From contig CAIXIJ010000063.1 in assembly GCA_903919455.1 (NCBI GenBank), forward strand, positions 1 through 64,000: 64,000 nt of DNA, in the 5' to 3' direction. The notes below the pieces were generated by a model. It did not search any database, was not told the origin of the DNA, and was given only the letters and a program-made list of their open reading frames with translations. The position numbers and the translations under genes were made by a program. Positions within the stretch are counted from its first letter, which is position 1. Each line of letters starts with the position of its first letter. Shown here piece after piece: positions 1 through 6,989 of this stretch. Origin of the DNA: an uncultured Acidimicrobiaceae bacterium (GTDB taxonomy: Bacteria > Actinomycetota > Acidimicrobiia > Acidimicrobiales > Ilumatobacteraceae).

Positions 1-107
1 CACTCCGCTGCTTGAAGCGACGACTCGCCGCCCACCTCTGGCGACTCATGCTCGCCGACGAACGACGCGCACCAGGTCAGCTCGAACCCGGCGAAATCGC
101 CGCTTGA
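1..107 (+). CDS. Partial transposase, C-terminal end, IS110-family-like
   Basis: An open frame runs in from the window edge (codons from base 3) and stops at TGA 105-107, giving 34 residues. The stretch LRCLKRRLAAHLWRLM resembles the extreme C-terminus of IS110/IS116/IS902 transposases, where a basic CLKR helix precedes the stop. IS110 elements move by a DEDD/Ser recombinase and lack terminal inverted repeats, so no element end can be marked by eye. The methyltransferase fragment that follows is in the same frame. With only 34 residues visible, the family call is tentative. Confidence 0.45.
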   Translation, partial: LRCLKRRLAAHLWRLMLADERRAPGQLEPGEIAA

Positions 108-638
108 CAAACACAGAGGAACCCCGGGATCGGTGACTGCTACGAGATCATCGGGATCCCGAGAGACGTGTTCGGGGCAAGAGCTCTGTTCGAGAAGAAC
201 CCGTTCGACTTCGAACGCTGGGTCGTCAGCCTCGTCGATGGTCACCCGAACGCCAAGCAGGTCGCCGACAAGGGTTCGGACGGAACGATCCGATTCTGGA
301 AGAACCGCGACGAACTTGGCGAAGTCAATATCAGCGTCAAGGGCGGCGCACAGATCAACCCGTCCATGGTCCGAGACCTCGTGGGCACAGTGCTCCGCCG
401 GCAGTCTGAGATGGGGCTGCTCATCCTCCTCACTCCACCAACGAAGGGGATGGTTGAGGAAGCGAACCTCTCTGGCGAGTACGTCCATGAGATGACCGGT
501 CAGGTGTATCCGAAGATCCAGCTCATCACCGTCGATCAGTTGCTCGCTGGCATCCGCCCAAAGATGCCCACACCGGAGAACCCGTACTTCACCCCGGAGC
601 GGTTCGTCCCGCAGGCAACGAGCCTGCCCGGCCTCTGA
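108..638 (+). pseudogene. 5'-truncated DNA methyltransferase: C-terminal restriction-endonuclease-like domain
   Basis: Right after the transposase stop, the same frame reads NPGIGDCYEIIGIPRDV and then continues as a 156-residue open frame from GTG 168. The sequence matches from memory the C-terminal tail found on many phage- and element-borne DNA methylases. There a Mrr-like domain carries a KGSDG turn and the VNISVKGG strand (a PD-(D/E)xK-like core), followed by the block NPSMVRDLVGTV and the block TPPTKGMVEEA. The methylase catalytic motifs that should lie upstream are missing. The homology continues upstream of GTG 168 to about base 120 with no start codon there, so this is probably a remnant cut by the neighbouring insertion. 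An independent short product from GTG 168 cannot be excluded. Confidence 0.6.
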
Positions 639-812
639 CACAGCGACCTGCTGCTGGCACAGCGTCGCGACACACGCTGGCACAGCAAACGCGTTTCCCC
701 TGGTCGCAACTGGCACAATCCGGCAGGCCTGACACCGCTAACATGCTCACGAAGAACGACGCTCGCACCGTTCCCCGCCGCACGCAATCCCAGCTAGATG
801 CAGGTTTTCGTA
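639..812. other. Intergenic spacer with short direct repeats
   Basis: No gene is seen. The 11-mer GCTGGCACAGC occurs at 653-663 and 676-686, and a partial copy CTGGCACA lies at 710-717. A related GGCACAGCG sits near 28110. This may be the outer edge of the mobile scar, but the repeats are too short to name an element. Confidence 0.35.
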
Positions 813-1958
813 TCAGCCGAACAGCTTCTTCGCGATCACCATGCGCTGGATCTGGTTGGTGCCCTCGTAGATCTGGGTGATCTTGGCATCGCGCATCATG
901 CGCTCCACCGGGAACTCGGTGGTGAAGCCGTAGCCACCGAGGAACTGCACGCAATCGGTGGTGACCTGCATGGCCACATCGCTGGCGAACGCCTTCGCCA
1001 TGGCGCCCATCATCGACAGTTCGCCGGTGGGATCGTCCTCATCGACCATGGCGCAAGCCCGATACACCATGCCGCGGGCGGCCTCGATGCGCATCGCGCA
1101 ATCCGCAGCCATCCACTGCAGACCCTGGTTGTCGGAGAGAGGGCGCCCGAACGTGCGGCGCTCCTTCAGGTACCCGATCGAGTAGTCGAGCGCTCCCTGC
1201 GCCACCCCGACCGCTTGCGCGCCGATGGTGGGACGGCTGCGGTCGAGGGTGTGCATCGCTGCAGCGAAACCCTCGCCCACTTCACCGATGCGGTTGAAGT
1301 CGGGAACGCGCACCTCGTCGAGACGAATCACCCCGGTGGGTGAGCCCTTGATGCCGAGCTTGTGTTCGAGCTTCTCCACCTGCACACCCCAGTCGGCCTC
1401 CACCAGGAAGGCCGTGATGCCCTTATGGCGGTCGTCGGAGGTGCGAGCGAAGATGGTGTACAGGTCGCTGATGCCGGCGTTGGTGATCCAGCACTTGGTG
1501 CCAGAGATGATCCAGTCGTCGCCATCGCGCACTGCTCGGGTGGTCATGCTGGCCACATCGCTGCCTGCGTCGGGCTCGCTGAGCCCGTAACTGCACTGGC
1601 TCTCACCGCTGCAGATGCGCGGGATGTACTTCGACTTCAGGTCGTGACTGCCGAAGTTGATCACCGGCAACATACCGAGCTTGGAGATGAGGAACGAGAG
1701 GCTGGTGCTGACGCACGCCCGGGAAATCTCTTCGGCCACGATCGCCTGGTCCACGAGCGAAGCACCTGCGCCGCCGTACTCGACCGGGTAGCTCAGCGAG
1801 GTGAGCTCCATGCTCTTCAGCGCTTCGAAGTTCTCCCAGGAGTACTCGGCGGTTCGGTCCACCTCGGCGGCGTTCGGCGCAATCTTGTCGTCGCAGAACT
1901 GACGCACCACGCGTCGGAACTCGCGCTGCTCTTCAGTGAGTGTGATGGGCTGACTCAT
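813..1958 (-). CDS. Acyl-CoA dehydrogenase
   Basis: A 381-residue flavoenzyme of the acyl-CoA dehydrogenase family, which makes the trans-2-enoyl-CoA from an acyl-CoA and passes electrons to ETF. The usual N-terminal helical domain, middle beta domain (YGLSEPDAGSD and WITNAG signatures) and C-terminal helical domain are all present. The catalytic Glu is at about residue 365 in IYEGTNQIQR, the position used by short-chain and medium-chain enzymes. ATG 1958 is chosen because the homology begins there (MSQPITLTEEQREFRR); an open extension upstream has no family similarity. It starts 7 nt after the upstream unknown gene and is the third gene behind the cimA attenuator. A short or branched acyl-CoA substrate is plausible from this context but not shown. 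Confidence 0.92.
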   Translation of the reverse strand: MSQPITLTEEQREFRRVVRQFCDDKIAPNAAEVDRTAEYSWENFEALKSMELTSLSYPVEYGGAGASLVDQAIVAEEISRACVSTSLSFLISKLGMLPVINFGSHDLKSKYIPRICSGESQCSYGLSEPDAGSDVASMTTRAVRDGDDWIISGTKCWITNAGISDLYTIFARTSDDRHKGITAFLVEADWGVQVEKLEHKLGIKGSPTGVIRLDEVRVPDFNRIGEVGEGFAAAMHTLDRSRPTIGAQAVGVAQGALDYSIGYLKERRTFGRPLSDNQGLQWMAADCAMRIEAARGMVYRACAMVDEDDPTGELSMMGAMAKAFASDVAMQVTTDCVQFLGGYGFTTEFPVERMMRDAKITQIYEGTNQIQRMVIAKKLFG

Positions 1959-1965
1959 CGCAGGG

Positions 1966-2487
1966 TCACAGACCGACGAGCGAACGCCAGTTGCCGGGAT
2001 ACTCGGCCGCCGCCTGCTGCGGCGTGAGGCGCAGAGTGGCCTCCGGCACCATGTCGGTGACCGCGCGAATGGCCGTGTAGTGCGAACCGTGGCCGAGACC
2101 GGCGAAGTGCTCCTTACGGGCAGCCACCAGATCGGCGGGTGCGGAAGCATCGAGGAAGCCCCAGATCGTGAAGGCAATGGTGAGGTCGTGCACGACTGGC
2201 GCACGACTGAACATGGAGGCACGCCGCAGCGCGATACCCAGGCAACCCTTCACGGCATCCTCGGCGTGCTCGCCCTTGTGCAGTTGCAGCCGATCGACGA
2301 AACCGGCGGCGATCTTCAGCGCGAAACCTTGGTCTGGGCCCGGATAACCGAGTTGCTCGCCGACCGGCTGGAAACCCTCCAGATCGGCTTTGCGGTTGGG
2401 CATCCAGCTGGCAGGCACCACCGGAGGCGATGCATACGAGCGTGACGCGTCGATAGCGGGCATGGGAGCGAACTTGGGTACGGCCAT
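1966..2487 (-). CDS. Conserved protein of unknown function (173 aa)
   Basis: No family is recognised. The frame lies 19 nt after the cimA stop and ends 7 nt before the acyl-CoA dehydrogenase start, and it shares their codon bias, so it is a real operon member. ATG 2487 begins MAVPKFAPMP. The N-terminal 50 residues are rich in Pro and polar residues (PPVVPASWMPNR, LGYPGPDQG). The middle is helical with a basic block (RLQLHKGEHAEDAV and GIALRRASMFSRAP), and the end holds LRLTPQQAAAEY. No signal peptide or membrane segment is evident, so it is probably cytosolic. Its place between cimA and an acyl-CoA dehydrogenase suggests a role in small-acid or acyl metabolism, which is inference only. Confidence 0.75.
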   Translation of the reverse strand: MAVPKFAPMPAIDASRSYASPPVVPASWMPNRKADLEGFQPVGEQLGYPGPDQGFALKIAAGFVDRLQLHKGEHAEDAVKGCLGIALRRASMFSRAPVVHDLTIAFTIWGFLDASAPADLVAARKEHFAGLGHGSHYTAIRAVTDMVPEATLRLTPQQAAAEYPGNWRSLVGL

Positions 2488-2506
2488 AGCCCGATCAGTC
2501 TCGCAC

Positions 2507-4099
2507 TCAGCCGGGCAAGTGCAACAACCCGTACACAAGGCCTTCCTCGAGCGCTCGCCACGACGCTTCGATGATGTTGCTGCTCACTCCGATGGTGGTC
2601 CAGGAACGCTCACCATTGCTGAAGTCGATGAGGACCCGCGTGATGGCACCCGTCGCCGTGGCGCCGTCGAGGATGCGCACCTTGTAGTCGGTGAGATGCA
2701 CTCGGTCCAGTTCCGGATACGCCACGCGCAAGGCGGTACGCAGGGCCGTGTCGATGGCGTTCACCGGGCCATTGCCCTCGGCGGTGTGCACGTGTCGCTG
2801 GGCAGCATCGCCATCCCCCAGCCACACCTTCACCGTGGCCTCGGTGGTGAAGTCGCCACTCGGCAATTCGTCGGTGATCACTCGCATGCTTTCCACCCGG
2901 AAGAAGCTCTGCTCCCATCCGGCGGAACGGCGCATCAACAACTCCAGCGACGCATCAGCCGCCTCGAAATGGTAGCCCTCGTGCTCGAGGCGCTTCAGGT
3001 CGTCGATCACCTGGTTCACCGCCGGGCCATCGAGGTCGAGACCGAGTTCCTGTGCCTTGATCTCCATCGTGGCGCGCCCGGCCATCTCGCTGACGACGAA
3101 GCGGGTGCCGTTGCCCACCAACTCGGGGTCGATGTGCTCGTAGGCATCCTTGGCGCGCTTGATGGCGCTCACGTGTAGACCCGCCTTGTGCGCAAACGCC
3201 GACGTGCCCACGTACGGAGCCTGAGGGTTCAGGGGGCGGTTCAGCACCTCGGCAACATGCTTGCTCACACTGGTGAGGCGCTCGAGGCGGCCCTCCGGCA
3301 GACACGGCATGCTCAGCTTCAGCTGCAGGTTCGGGATGACCGTGGTGAGGTTGCAGTTGCCGGTGCGCTCACCGAGCCCGTTCAGCGTGCCCTGCACGTG
3401 CCGGGCGCCGGCCAGGACGGCCGCCATCGAGTTCGCTACCGCGCAGCCGGTGTCGTCGTGGCAGTGGATGCCGATGGTGGCGTCGTTGCCCACCACCCGC
3501 TTCACGTCGGTGACGATCTGGGCCACCTCATGCGGCAGAGAGCCGCCGTTGGTGTCGCACAGCACGAGGTGGCTGGCGCCGTTCACCACGGAGGCCTCGA
3601 TGGCACGCAACGCGAACTCGGGGTTGCGCTTGTAACCGTCGAAGAAGTGCTCGAGGTCCACGAGCACACGCCGACCATTGCCGTGCAGGAACTTCACCGA
3701 GTCGGCGATCATTGCCGCGCCCTCGTCGAGCGTGGTCTGCAGCGCCTCGAGCACGTGATAGTCCCAGCTCTTAGCAACGATGCACACCGCACTCGTTTCG
3801 GCATCGAGCAGGTTGCGCAGGGTTGCGTCGTCGTCCACCTTGCCGCGAGGCCGGCGCGTACTACCGAACGCCACCATCGTGGACGTGGTGAGGTTCAGTT
3901 CCTTCAGTGCACGCTGAAAGAACTCCACGTCCTTCGGGTTCGCACCGGGCCAGCCGCCCTCGATGAAGTGCACGCCGAGGTAATCGAGTTGTTCGGCGAT
4001 GCGCAGCTTGTCGTCGACCGTGGCCGACACGCCCTCCACCTGGAGGCCGTCGCGCAGGGTGGTGTCGAAGACTTCGACGAGATCCTGGTTCGTGGTCAT
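2507..4099 (-). CDS. cimA: (R)-citramalate synthase
   Basis: Condenses pyruvate and acetyl-CoA to (R)-citramalate, the first step of the threonine-independent route to 2-oxobutyrate and isoleucine; LeuCD and LeuB then act on the product. The 530-residue protein has the HMGL-like TIM barrel at the N-terminus (FDTTLRDGLQVEG, metal-binding HCHDDTG near residue 220) and the LeuA-type allosteric dimer domain from about residue 400. The opening VEVFDTTLRDGLQVEGVS and the GGWPGANPKD block are typical of the CimA branch and not of LeuA; a complete leuA also lies at 26145. Start ATG 4099. It is the first gene of a three-gene operon and sits behind an attenuator with four Ile codons, which supports the isoleucine role. 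Confidence 0.93.
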   Translation of the reverse strand: MTTNQDLVEVFDTTLRDGLQVEGVSATVDDKLRIAEQLDYLGVHFIEGGWPGANPKDVEFFQRALKELNLTTSTMVAFGSTRRPRGKVDDDATLRNLLDAETSAVCIVAKSWDYHVLEALQTTLDEGAAMIADSVKFLHGNGRRVLVDLEHFFDGYKRNPEFALRAIEASVVNGASHLVLCDTNGGSLPHEVAQIVTDVKRVVGNDATIGIHCHDDTGCAVANSMAAVLAGARHVQGTLNGLGERTGNCNLTTVIPNLQLKLSMPCLPEGRLERLTSVSKHVAEVLNRPLNPQAPYVGTSAFAHKAGLHVSAIKRAKDAYEHIDPELVGNGTRFVVSEMAGRATMEIKAQELGLDLDGPAVNQVIDDLKRLEHEGYHFEAADASLELLMRRSAGWEQSFFRVESMRVITDELPSGDFTTEATVKVWLGDGDAAQRHVHTAEGNGPVNAIDTALRTALRVAYPELDRVHLTDYKVRILDGATATGAITRVLIDFSNGERSWTTIGVSSNIIEASWRALEEGLVYGLLHLPG

Positions 4100-4137
4100 G
4101 GGTGCTCTTCCTGGGTTCTTCGGGGAGTGACAGGGGG

Positions 4138-4167
4138 AAATGAAAGAGCCGCCCGAAGGGGCGGCTC
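4138..4167 (-). terminator. Attenuator terminator upstream of cimA
   Basis: Read on the minus strand, GAGCCGCC..GGCGGCTC pairs perfectly around a CCTTCG loop (4146-4167) and is followed by the U-rich TTTCATTT (4145-4138). It lies between the Ile leader peptide and the cimA start, so it can end transcription before the operon. Confidence 0.85.
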
Positions 4168-4170
4168 AGA

Positions 4171-4199
4171 GCGCAACTCGGCGTGGGGCCGAGGTGCGC
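4171..4199 (-). promoter_or_regulatory. Pause hairpin of the cimA leader
   Basis: On the minus strand GCGCACCTCGGC (4199-4188) pairs with GCCGAGTTGCGC (4182-4171) at 11 of 12 positions. The first base of the stem is the last base of the leader-peptide stop codon TAG. A ribosome stalled on the Ile codons would cover this arm, as expected for ribosome-mediated attenuation. I did not find an obvious antiterminator pairing by eye. Confidence 0.7.
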
Positions 4200-4240
4200 T
4201 AACGAATGATGATGATCGCAACACATGTGAGCGATGTCAT
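4199..4240 (-). CDS. Isoleucine-rich attenuator leader peptide for cimA (13 aa)
   Basis: The minus strand encodes MTSLTCVAIIIIR and stop TAG. Four consecutive Ile codons (ATC ATC ATC ATT, 4216-4205) follow Leu and Val codons. This is followed at once by a hairpin and an intrinsic terminator, then the citramalate synthase gene. The layout is that of the branched-chain amino acid leader peptides known from ilv and leu operons. An upstream ATG at 4249 is in frame and would add three residues. ATG 4240 is preferred because a -35 TTGACG (4276-4271), a 17-nt spacer and a -10-like TTGAAT (4253-4248) end 7 nt before it, so the transcript would begin at this ATG. Confidence 0.8.
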   Translation of the reverse strand: MTSLTCVAIIIIR

Positions 4241-4276
4241 GTGCCCCATTCAAGCGGCAAAATCGCCTCGCGTCAA
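4241..4276 (-). promoter_or_regulatory. Probable promoter of the cimA leader/operon
   Basis: Minus strand: TTGACG (4276-4271), 17-nt spacer, TTGAAT (4253-4248), then GGGGCAC and the leader ATG at 4240. The geometry is the same as in front of the leuA leader (25958-25993). The -10 is weak, so the call rests on the shared layout. Confidence 0.55.
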
Positions 4277-4285
4277 ACGTGCGCT

Positions 4286-4369
4286 TGTGAACAACCTGTG
4301 GGCAAACGGTGGATGAACGAAAAACTTCTGTGACTAACCCAGAAGATCGGTGGATAACCCTGTGACTTC
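4286..4369 (+). repeat. Six phased DnaA-box-like motifs, consensus CKGTGRNYAACC
   Basis: Six same-strand motifs start at 4286 (TGTGAACAA), 4297 (TGTGGGCAA), 4308 (GGTGGATGA), 4329 (TGTGACTAA), 4349 (GGTGGATAA) and 4361 (TGTGACTTC). The steps are 11, 11, 21, 20 and 12 bp, close to whole helical turns. GGTGGATAA differs by one base from the DnaA box TGTGGATAA. The array sits between the divergent promoters of the cimA leader (minus) and of the RNA candidate at 4411 (plus). It could bind DnaA or another regulator on one face of the helix. No dnaA or dnaN gene is in the window. Confidence 0.55.
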
Positions 4370-4381
4370 AAAAATACCCTC

Positions 4382-4410
4382 TTGACCTGCGAGAACACCC
4401 GGTGCAATGT
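4382..4410 (+). promoter_or_regulatory. Probable promoter of the structured RNA
   Basis: TTGACC (4382-4387), 17-nt spacer, CAATGT (4405-4410). Transcription would begin near 4414-4417, at the start of the first nested stem of the RNA candidate. Confidence 0.5.
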
Positions 4411-4752
4411 GTGCTCCGTACCGGTCAGCGCACGCCAACCGGAACCCGAGGAACGGTGTCGGAGAACCACACAGCCAGCAATGGCGGTGAGGGGAAACGG
4501 AGGGCCAACCGGGTTCACGAGGTGGAAGCGAGGCTGGTGGAGGAAGATCCTTGATCCTCACCGAAGAGCCCTCACGGGGGAAGCGGAGAGGCGCTGGAAC
4601 GGACGAACCGGGCAACCGGGGAAGCCACACCGGTGGTCGAGACGCAGGCTAACGCCCGAAGATCGATCGGTGGTGGATCTACCTCTGAGAAGTCGCCCCG
4701 GGCGGCGCGCAGGCTTCGGCCAGCAGCGCAGCCCGGGGCGCTTCGCTTTTTC
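4411..4752 (+). ncRNA. Candidate large structured RNA (about 330 nt), family unknown
   Basis: This stretch has no plausible protein frame but folds well by eye on the plus strand. CTCCG/CGGAG with inner ACCG/CGGT closes a 5' domain (4414 to about 4467). CCACaCAGCC (4471-4480) pairs with GGCTGgTGG near 4530 around a GCCA-GCAA-TGGC hairpin and further short stems. GATC-CTT-GATC, CCC-TCAC-GGG, CCGG-GCAA-CCGG and GGC-TAAC-GCC hairpins follow. Two loops are GNRA tetraloops (GCAA), which fits an RNA of this strand. It ends in a strong terminator (4694-4752) and has a promoter-like start. I do not see the signatures of RNase P RNA (GAGGAAAGTCC, ACAGAAA), tmRNA, SRP RNA or a T-box. A 6S/Ms1-like RNA or a new class are both possible. 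Confidence 0.55.
4694..4752 (+). terminator. Intrinsic terminator of the RNA candidate
   Basis: CGCCCCGGGC (4694-4703) pairs perfectly with GCCCGGGGCG (4731-4740); an inner GGCTTCGGCC hairpin fills the loop. The T-rich CTTCGCTTTTT follows at 4741-4751. Confidence 0.75.
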
Positions 4753-4780
4753 GCCCCCAGTCGATCTGCCCACGCCCACG

Positions 4781-4885
4781 CCGAGTCGGGTCCGAAACGT
4801 GCCATCGCCGACTCACTTCGGACCCACGGGTCCGAAACACGCCATGAATGGCACGAACCGGACCCGGGGGTCCGGTTCGAGCCAG
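4781..4885. repeat. Tandem palindromic repeats with GGGTCCG/CGGACCC arms
   Basis: GGGTCCGAA (4788-4796) pairs with TTCGGACCC (4817-4825). A second unit starts GGGTCCGAA (4828-4836), holds the inner palindrome GCCATGAATGGC (4841-4852) and ends CGGACCC (4859-4865). CCGGACCC (4858-4865) also pairs with GGGTCCGG (4868-4875). The two units share the run GGGTCCGAAAC. The block lies between the convergent RNA candidate and ilvE, so it may be a two-way terminator or a REP-like intergenic repeat. Confidence 0.6.
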
Positions 4886-4934
4886 GCCTATCTCGTACTG
4901 GGATGTTGCGCACCCAACCCTGGGCGCTGGCGGG

Positions 4935-5849
4935 TCAGGCGTAGTCGAGCCAGTCGGTGTAGCGGGCGTCCTGGCCGCGCACGGCCTTGGCGTACACCTC
5001 GGCAATGGCGCGAGTGGCCGGGCCCGGGCACGGGATCTTGCGGTCGTCGACCGAGTTCACCGAACTCACTTCGGCAGCGGTGCCGCACACGAAGATCTCA
5101 TCGGCGATGTACAGGTCGCTACGGGCGAGGTTGCCCACCTGCACCTCGTAACCGAGGTCGCGAGCGATCTTCGACACCGACGCCTGGGTGATGCCCTCGA
5201 GCGCACCCGCGGCAAGCGGCGGCGTGAAGATGATGCCATTGCGCGAGACGAAGATGTTCTCGCCGGTACATTCAGCCACGAGACCATTCGGGGCCAGCAT
5301 GATGGCCTCGTCGTAGCCGGCCTTCAGCGCCTCCACCTTGGCGAGTGAGCTGTTCACGTAGTTGCCCACGGTCTTGGCGGCCGGCGGCATCGTGTTGTGA
5401 TCGTGACGGGTCCACGACGAGATCTTCATCCGCACACCCTTCTCCACCGCGTCGTCGCCCAGATAGGCACCCCACGGCCAGCAAGCGATGGCCACATCCA
5501 CCCGGCAGGGCAGCGTGTTGAGGCCCATCTCGCCGTAGCCGTAGTAGGCGATCGGGCGGATGTAGCAGCTCGGCAGGCCGGTGCTGCGCACCGTGGCCTT
5601 GGTGGCATCCATCAACTCGTCGACCGAGTAGGGGATCTCCATGCCCATGATCTTGGCCGAGTTATGCAGACGCACCATGTGGTCGCGCAGACGGAAGACC
5701 GCGGGACCATCAGCGGTCTCGTAGGCACGTACGCCCTCGAAGACGCCCGTGCCGTAGTGGAGGGTGTGGGTGAGCACGTGGATCTGGGCCTTATCCCAGT
5801 CGACGAGTTCCCCGTTCATCCAGATCTTCGGAGTCGTGGTGATCGGCAT
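4935..5849 (-). CDS. ilvE: Branched-chain amino acid aminotransferase
   Basis: A 304-residue class IV PLP aminotransferase that moves the amino group between glutamate and the 2-oxo acids of leucine, isoleucine and valine. Lys159 in PPAAKTVGNY is the PLP lysine position (Lys160 in E. coli IlvE). The opening KIWMNGELVDWDKAQIHVLTHTLHYG-type block and the EVSSVNSVDDRKIP block are typical of IlvE rather than of D-amino acid or aminodeoxychorismate enzymes. ATG 5849 has AGGGG five nt upstream as a ribosome site. It is followed at the 5' side by leuB on the same strand after 75 nt, so the two are likely cotranscribed. Confidence 0.93.
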   Translation of the reverse strand: MPITTTPKIWMNGELVDWDKAQIHVLTHTLHYGTGVFEGVRAYETADGPAVFRLRDHMVRLHNSAKIMGMEIPYSVDELMDATKATVRSTGLPSCYIRPIAYYGYGEMGLNTLPCRVDVAIACWPWGAYLGDDAVEKGVRMKISSWTRHDHNTMPPAAKTVGNYVNSSLAKVEALKAGYDEAIMLAPNGLVAECTGENIFVSRNGIIFTPPLAAGALEGITQASVSKIARDLGYEVQVGNLARSDLYIADEIFVCGTAAEVSSVNSVDDRKIPCPGPATRAIAEVYAKAVRGQDARYTDWLDYA

Positions 5850-5924
5850 TGTTGCCCCTAACGAGAAGTGATTCGGTACGAGAGTTGTTGCAGTGCGAGC
5901 AGTGCTTCAGTGCGGAATAGCGCG

Positions 5925-6914
5925 TCAGATTGCCACGCGAGCGGCGATTTGGGAACCGATGTCGCTGGTGCTGCCACTGACAGGCTCGTCGCACGCAGCG
6001 CGAACACGGTCGGCAGCAGCGGACTCACCGAGGAAATCGAGCATCAGCGCGGCCGACAACACGGCGGCCGTGGGGTTCGCCTTACCGGTGCCCACGATGT
6101 CGGGGGCGGAGCCGTGCACCGGCTCGAACATGCTGGGCCCAGTGCGAGCCGGGTTCAGGTTGGCGCTGCTGGCGAGGCCGATGCCGCCGCTGACAGCACC
6201 ACCCAGATCGGTGAGGATGTCGCCGAACAGGTTGTCGGTGACGATGAGGTCGTAGCGCTGCGGATCCTGCACGAAGTAGATGCACGCGGCGTCGACGTGG
6301 TTGTAGGCAGTGGACACCTCCGGGTACTCGGCAGCAACGTCGTTGAAAGCCCGCTGCCACAGATCGCCGGCGAAGGTGAGCACGTTGGTCTTGTGCACCA
6401 GCGTGACGTGCTTGCGACGAACCATTGCGAGTTCGAACGCGTAACGGATGGCGCGCTCGGCGCCCATGCGGGTGTTCACCGACCCCTGCGTGGCCACCTC
6501 GTTGGGGGTGCCCTTGCGCAGCACGCCACCCTCGCCCACGTACGGGCCTTCGGTGTTCTCGCGGATGACCACGAAGTCGTGGGGCACAGTGCCACCCGGG
6601 GCGGTACCGATGAACGGACGCTGGTTCACGTAGAGGTCGAGCTCGAAGCGCATCTTCAACAGCAGGCCACGCTCGATGACGCCCGGGGGAACCTCGGGGG
6701 TACCCACGGCGCCCAGCAAGATGGCGTCGAAGCCACGCAACTGCTGGAGCACCTCGTCGCTGAGGATCTCGCCGTCGCGCAGGTAGCGGGCACCGCCGAG
6801 ATCGAAATCGGTCGTGTCGAGTTGCACGCCTGAAGCGCGCACCACCTTGAGGGCTTCGGCCGTTACTTCCGGGCCGATGCCGTCGCCACCGATGACTGCA
6901 ATGCGATGTGCCAT
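5925..6914 (-). CDS. leuB: 3-isopropylmalate dehydrogenase
   Basis: Oxidises and decarboxylates 3-isopropylmalate to 2-oxoisocaproate with NAD, the third committed step of leucine synthesis; the same enzyme serves the citramalate route to isoleucine. At 329 residues it is the short actinobacterial type. Visible signatures are [13 protein letters not shown] at the start, [27 protein letters not shown], the metal-binding [12 protein letters not shown] and [14 protein letters not shown] 6914 is where the family similarity begins ([12 protein letters not shown]); a long open extension upstream is antisense to greA. It reads into ilvE. Confidence 0.94.
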   Translation of the reverse strand: MAHRIAVIGGDGIGPEVTAEALKVVRASGVQLDTTDFDLGGARYLRDGEILSDEVLQQLRGFDAILLGAVGTPEVPPGVIERGLLLKMRFELDLYVNQRPFIGTAPGGTVPHDFVVIRENTEGPYVGEGGVLRKGTPNEVATQGSVNTRMGAERAIRYAFELAMVRRKHVTLVHKTNVLTFAGDLWQRAFNDVAAEYPEVSTAYNHVDAACIYFVQDPQRYDLIVTDNLFGDILTDLGGAVSGGIGLASSANLNPARTGPSMFEPVHGSAPDIVGTGKANPTAAVLSAALMLDFLGESAAADRVRAACDEPVSGSTSDIGSQIAARVAI

Positions 6915-6989
6915 AAGGGACAAACGGTATCGCCACCACAGATGACTCCTGCAAACGGTGCTCGCAGCTTCGATACACTCGACAGTTCT

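Noticed and set aside
3188-4333. A 381-codon plus-strand frame opposite cimA running into the attenuator
   Set aside because: It mirrors the codon pattern of cimA and covers the Ile leader and terminator; no domain is seen.
4286-4369. Chromosomal replication origin
   Set aside because: The motifs resemble DnaA boxes, but dnaA, dnaN, recF or gyrB are not next to it and only one motif is within one base of the consensus. Kept as a motif array only.
4411-4752. RNase P RNA, tmRNA, SRP RNA or T-box as identity of the structured RNA
   Set aside because: The conserved blocks GAGGAAAGTCC and ACAGAAA (RNase P), the tRNA-like ends and ALAA tag (tmRNA), the SRP GGAAG/GCAG loop and the T-box TGGNACCGCG are not present.
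4868-4890. tRNA or tmRNA 3' end suggested by GGTTCGAGCC
   Set aside because: No acceptor stem, anticodon arm or CCA can be built around it; the bases belong to the palindromic repeat block.
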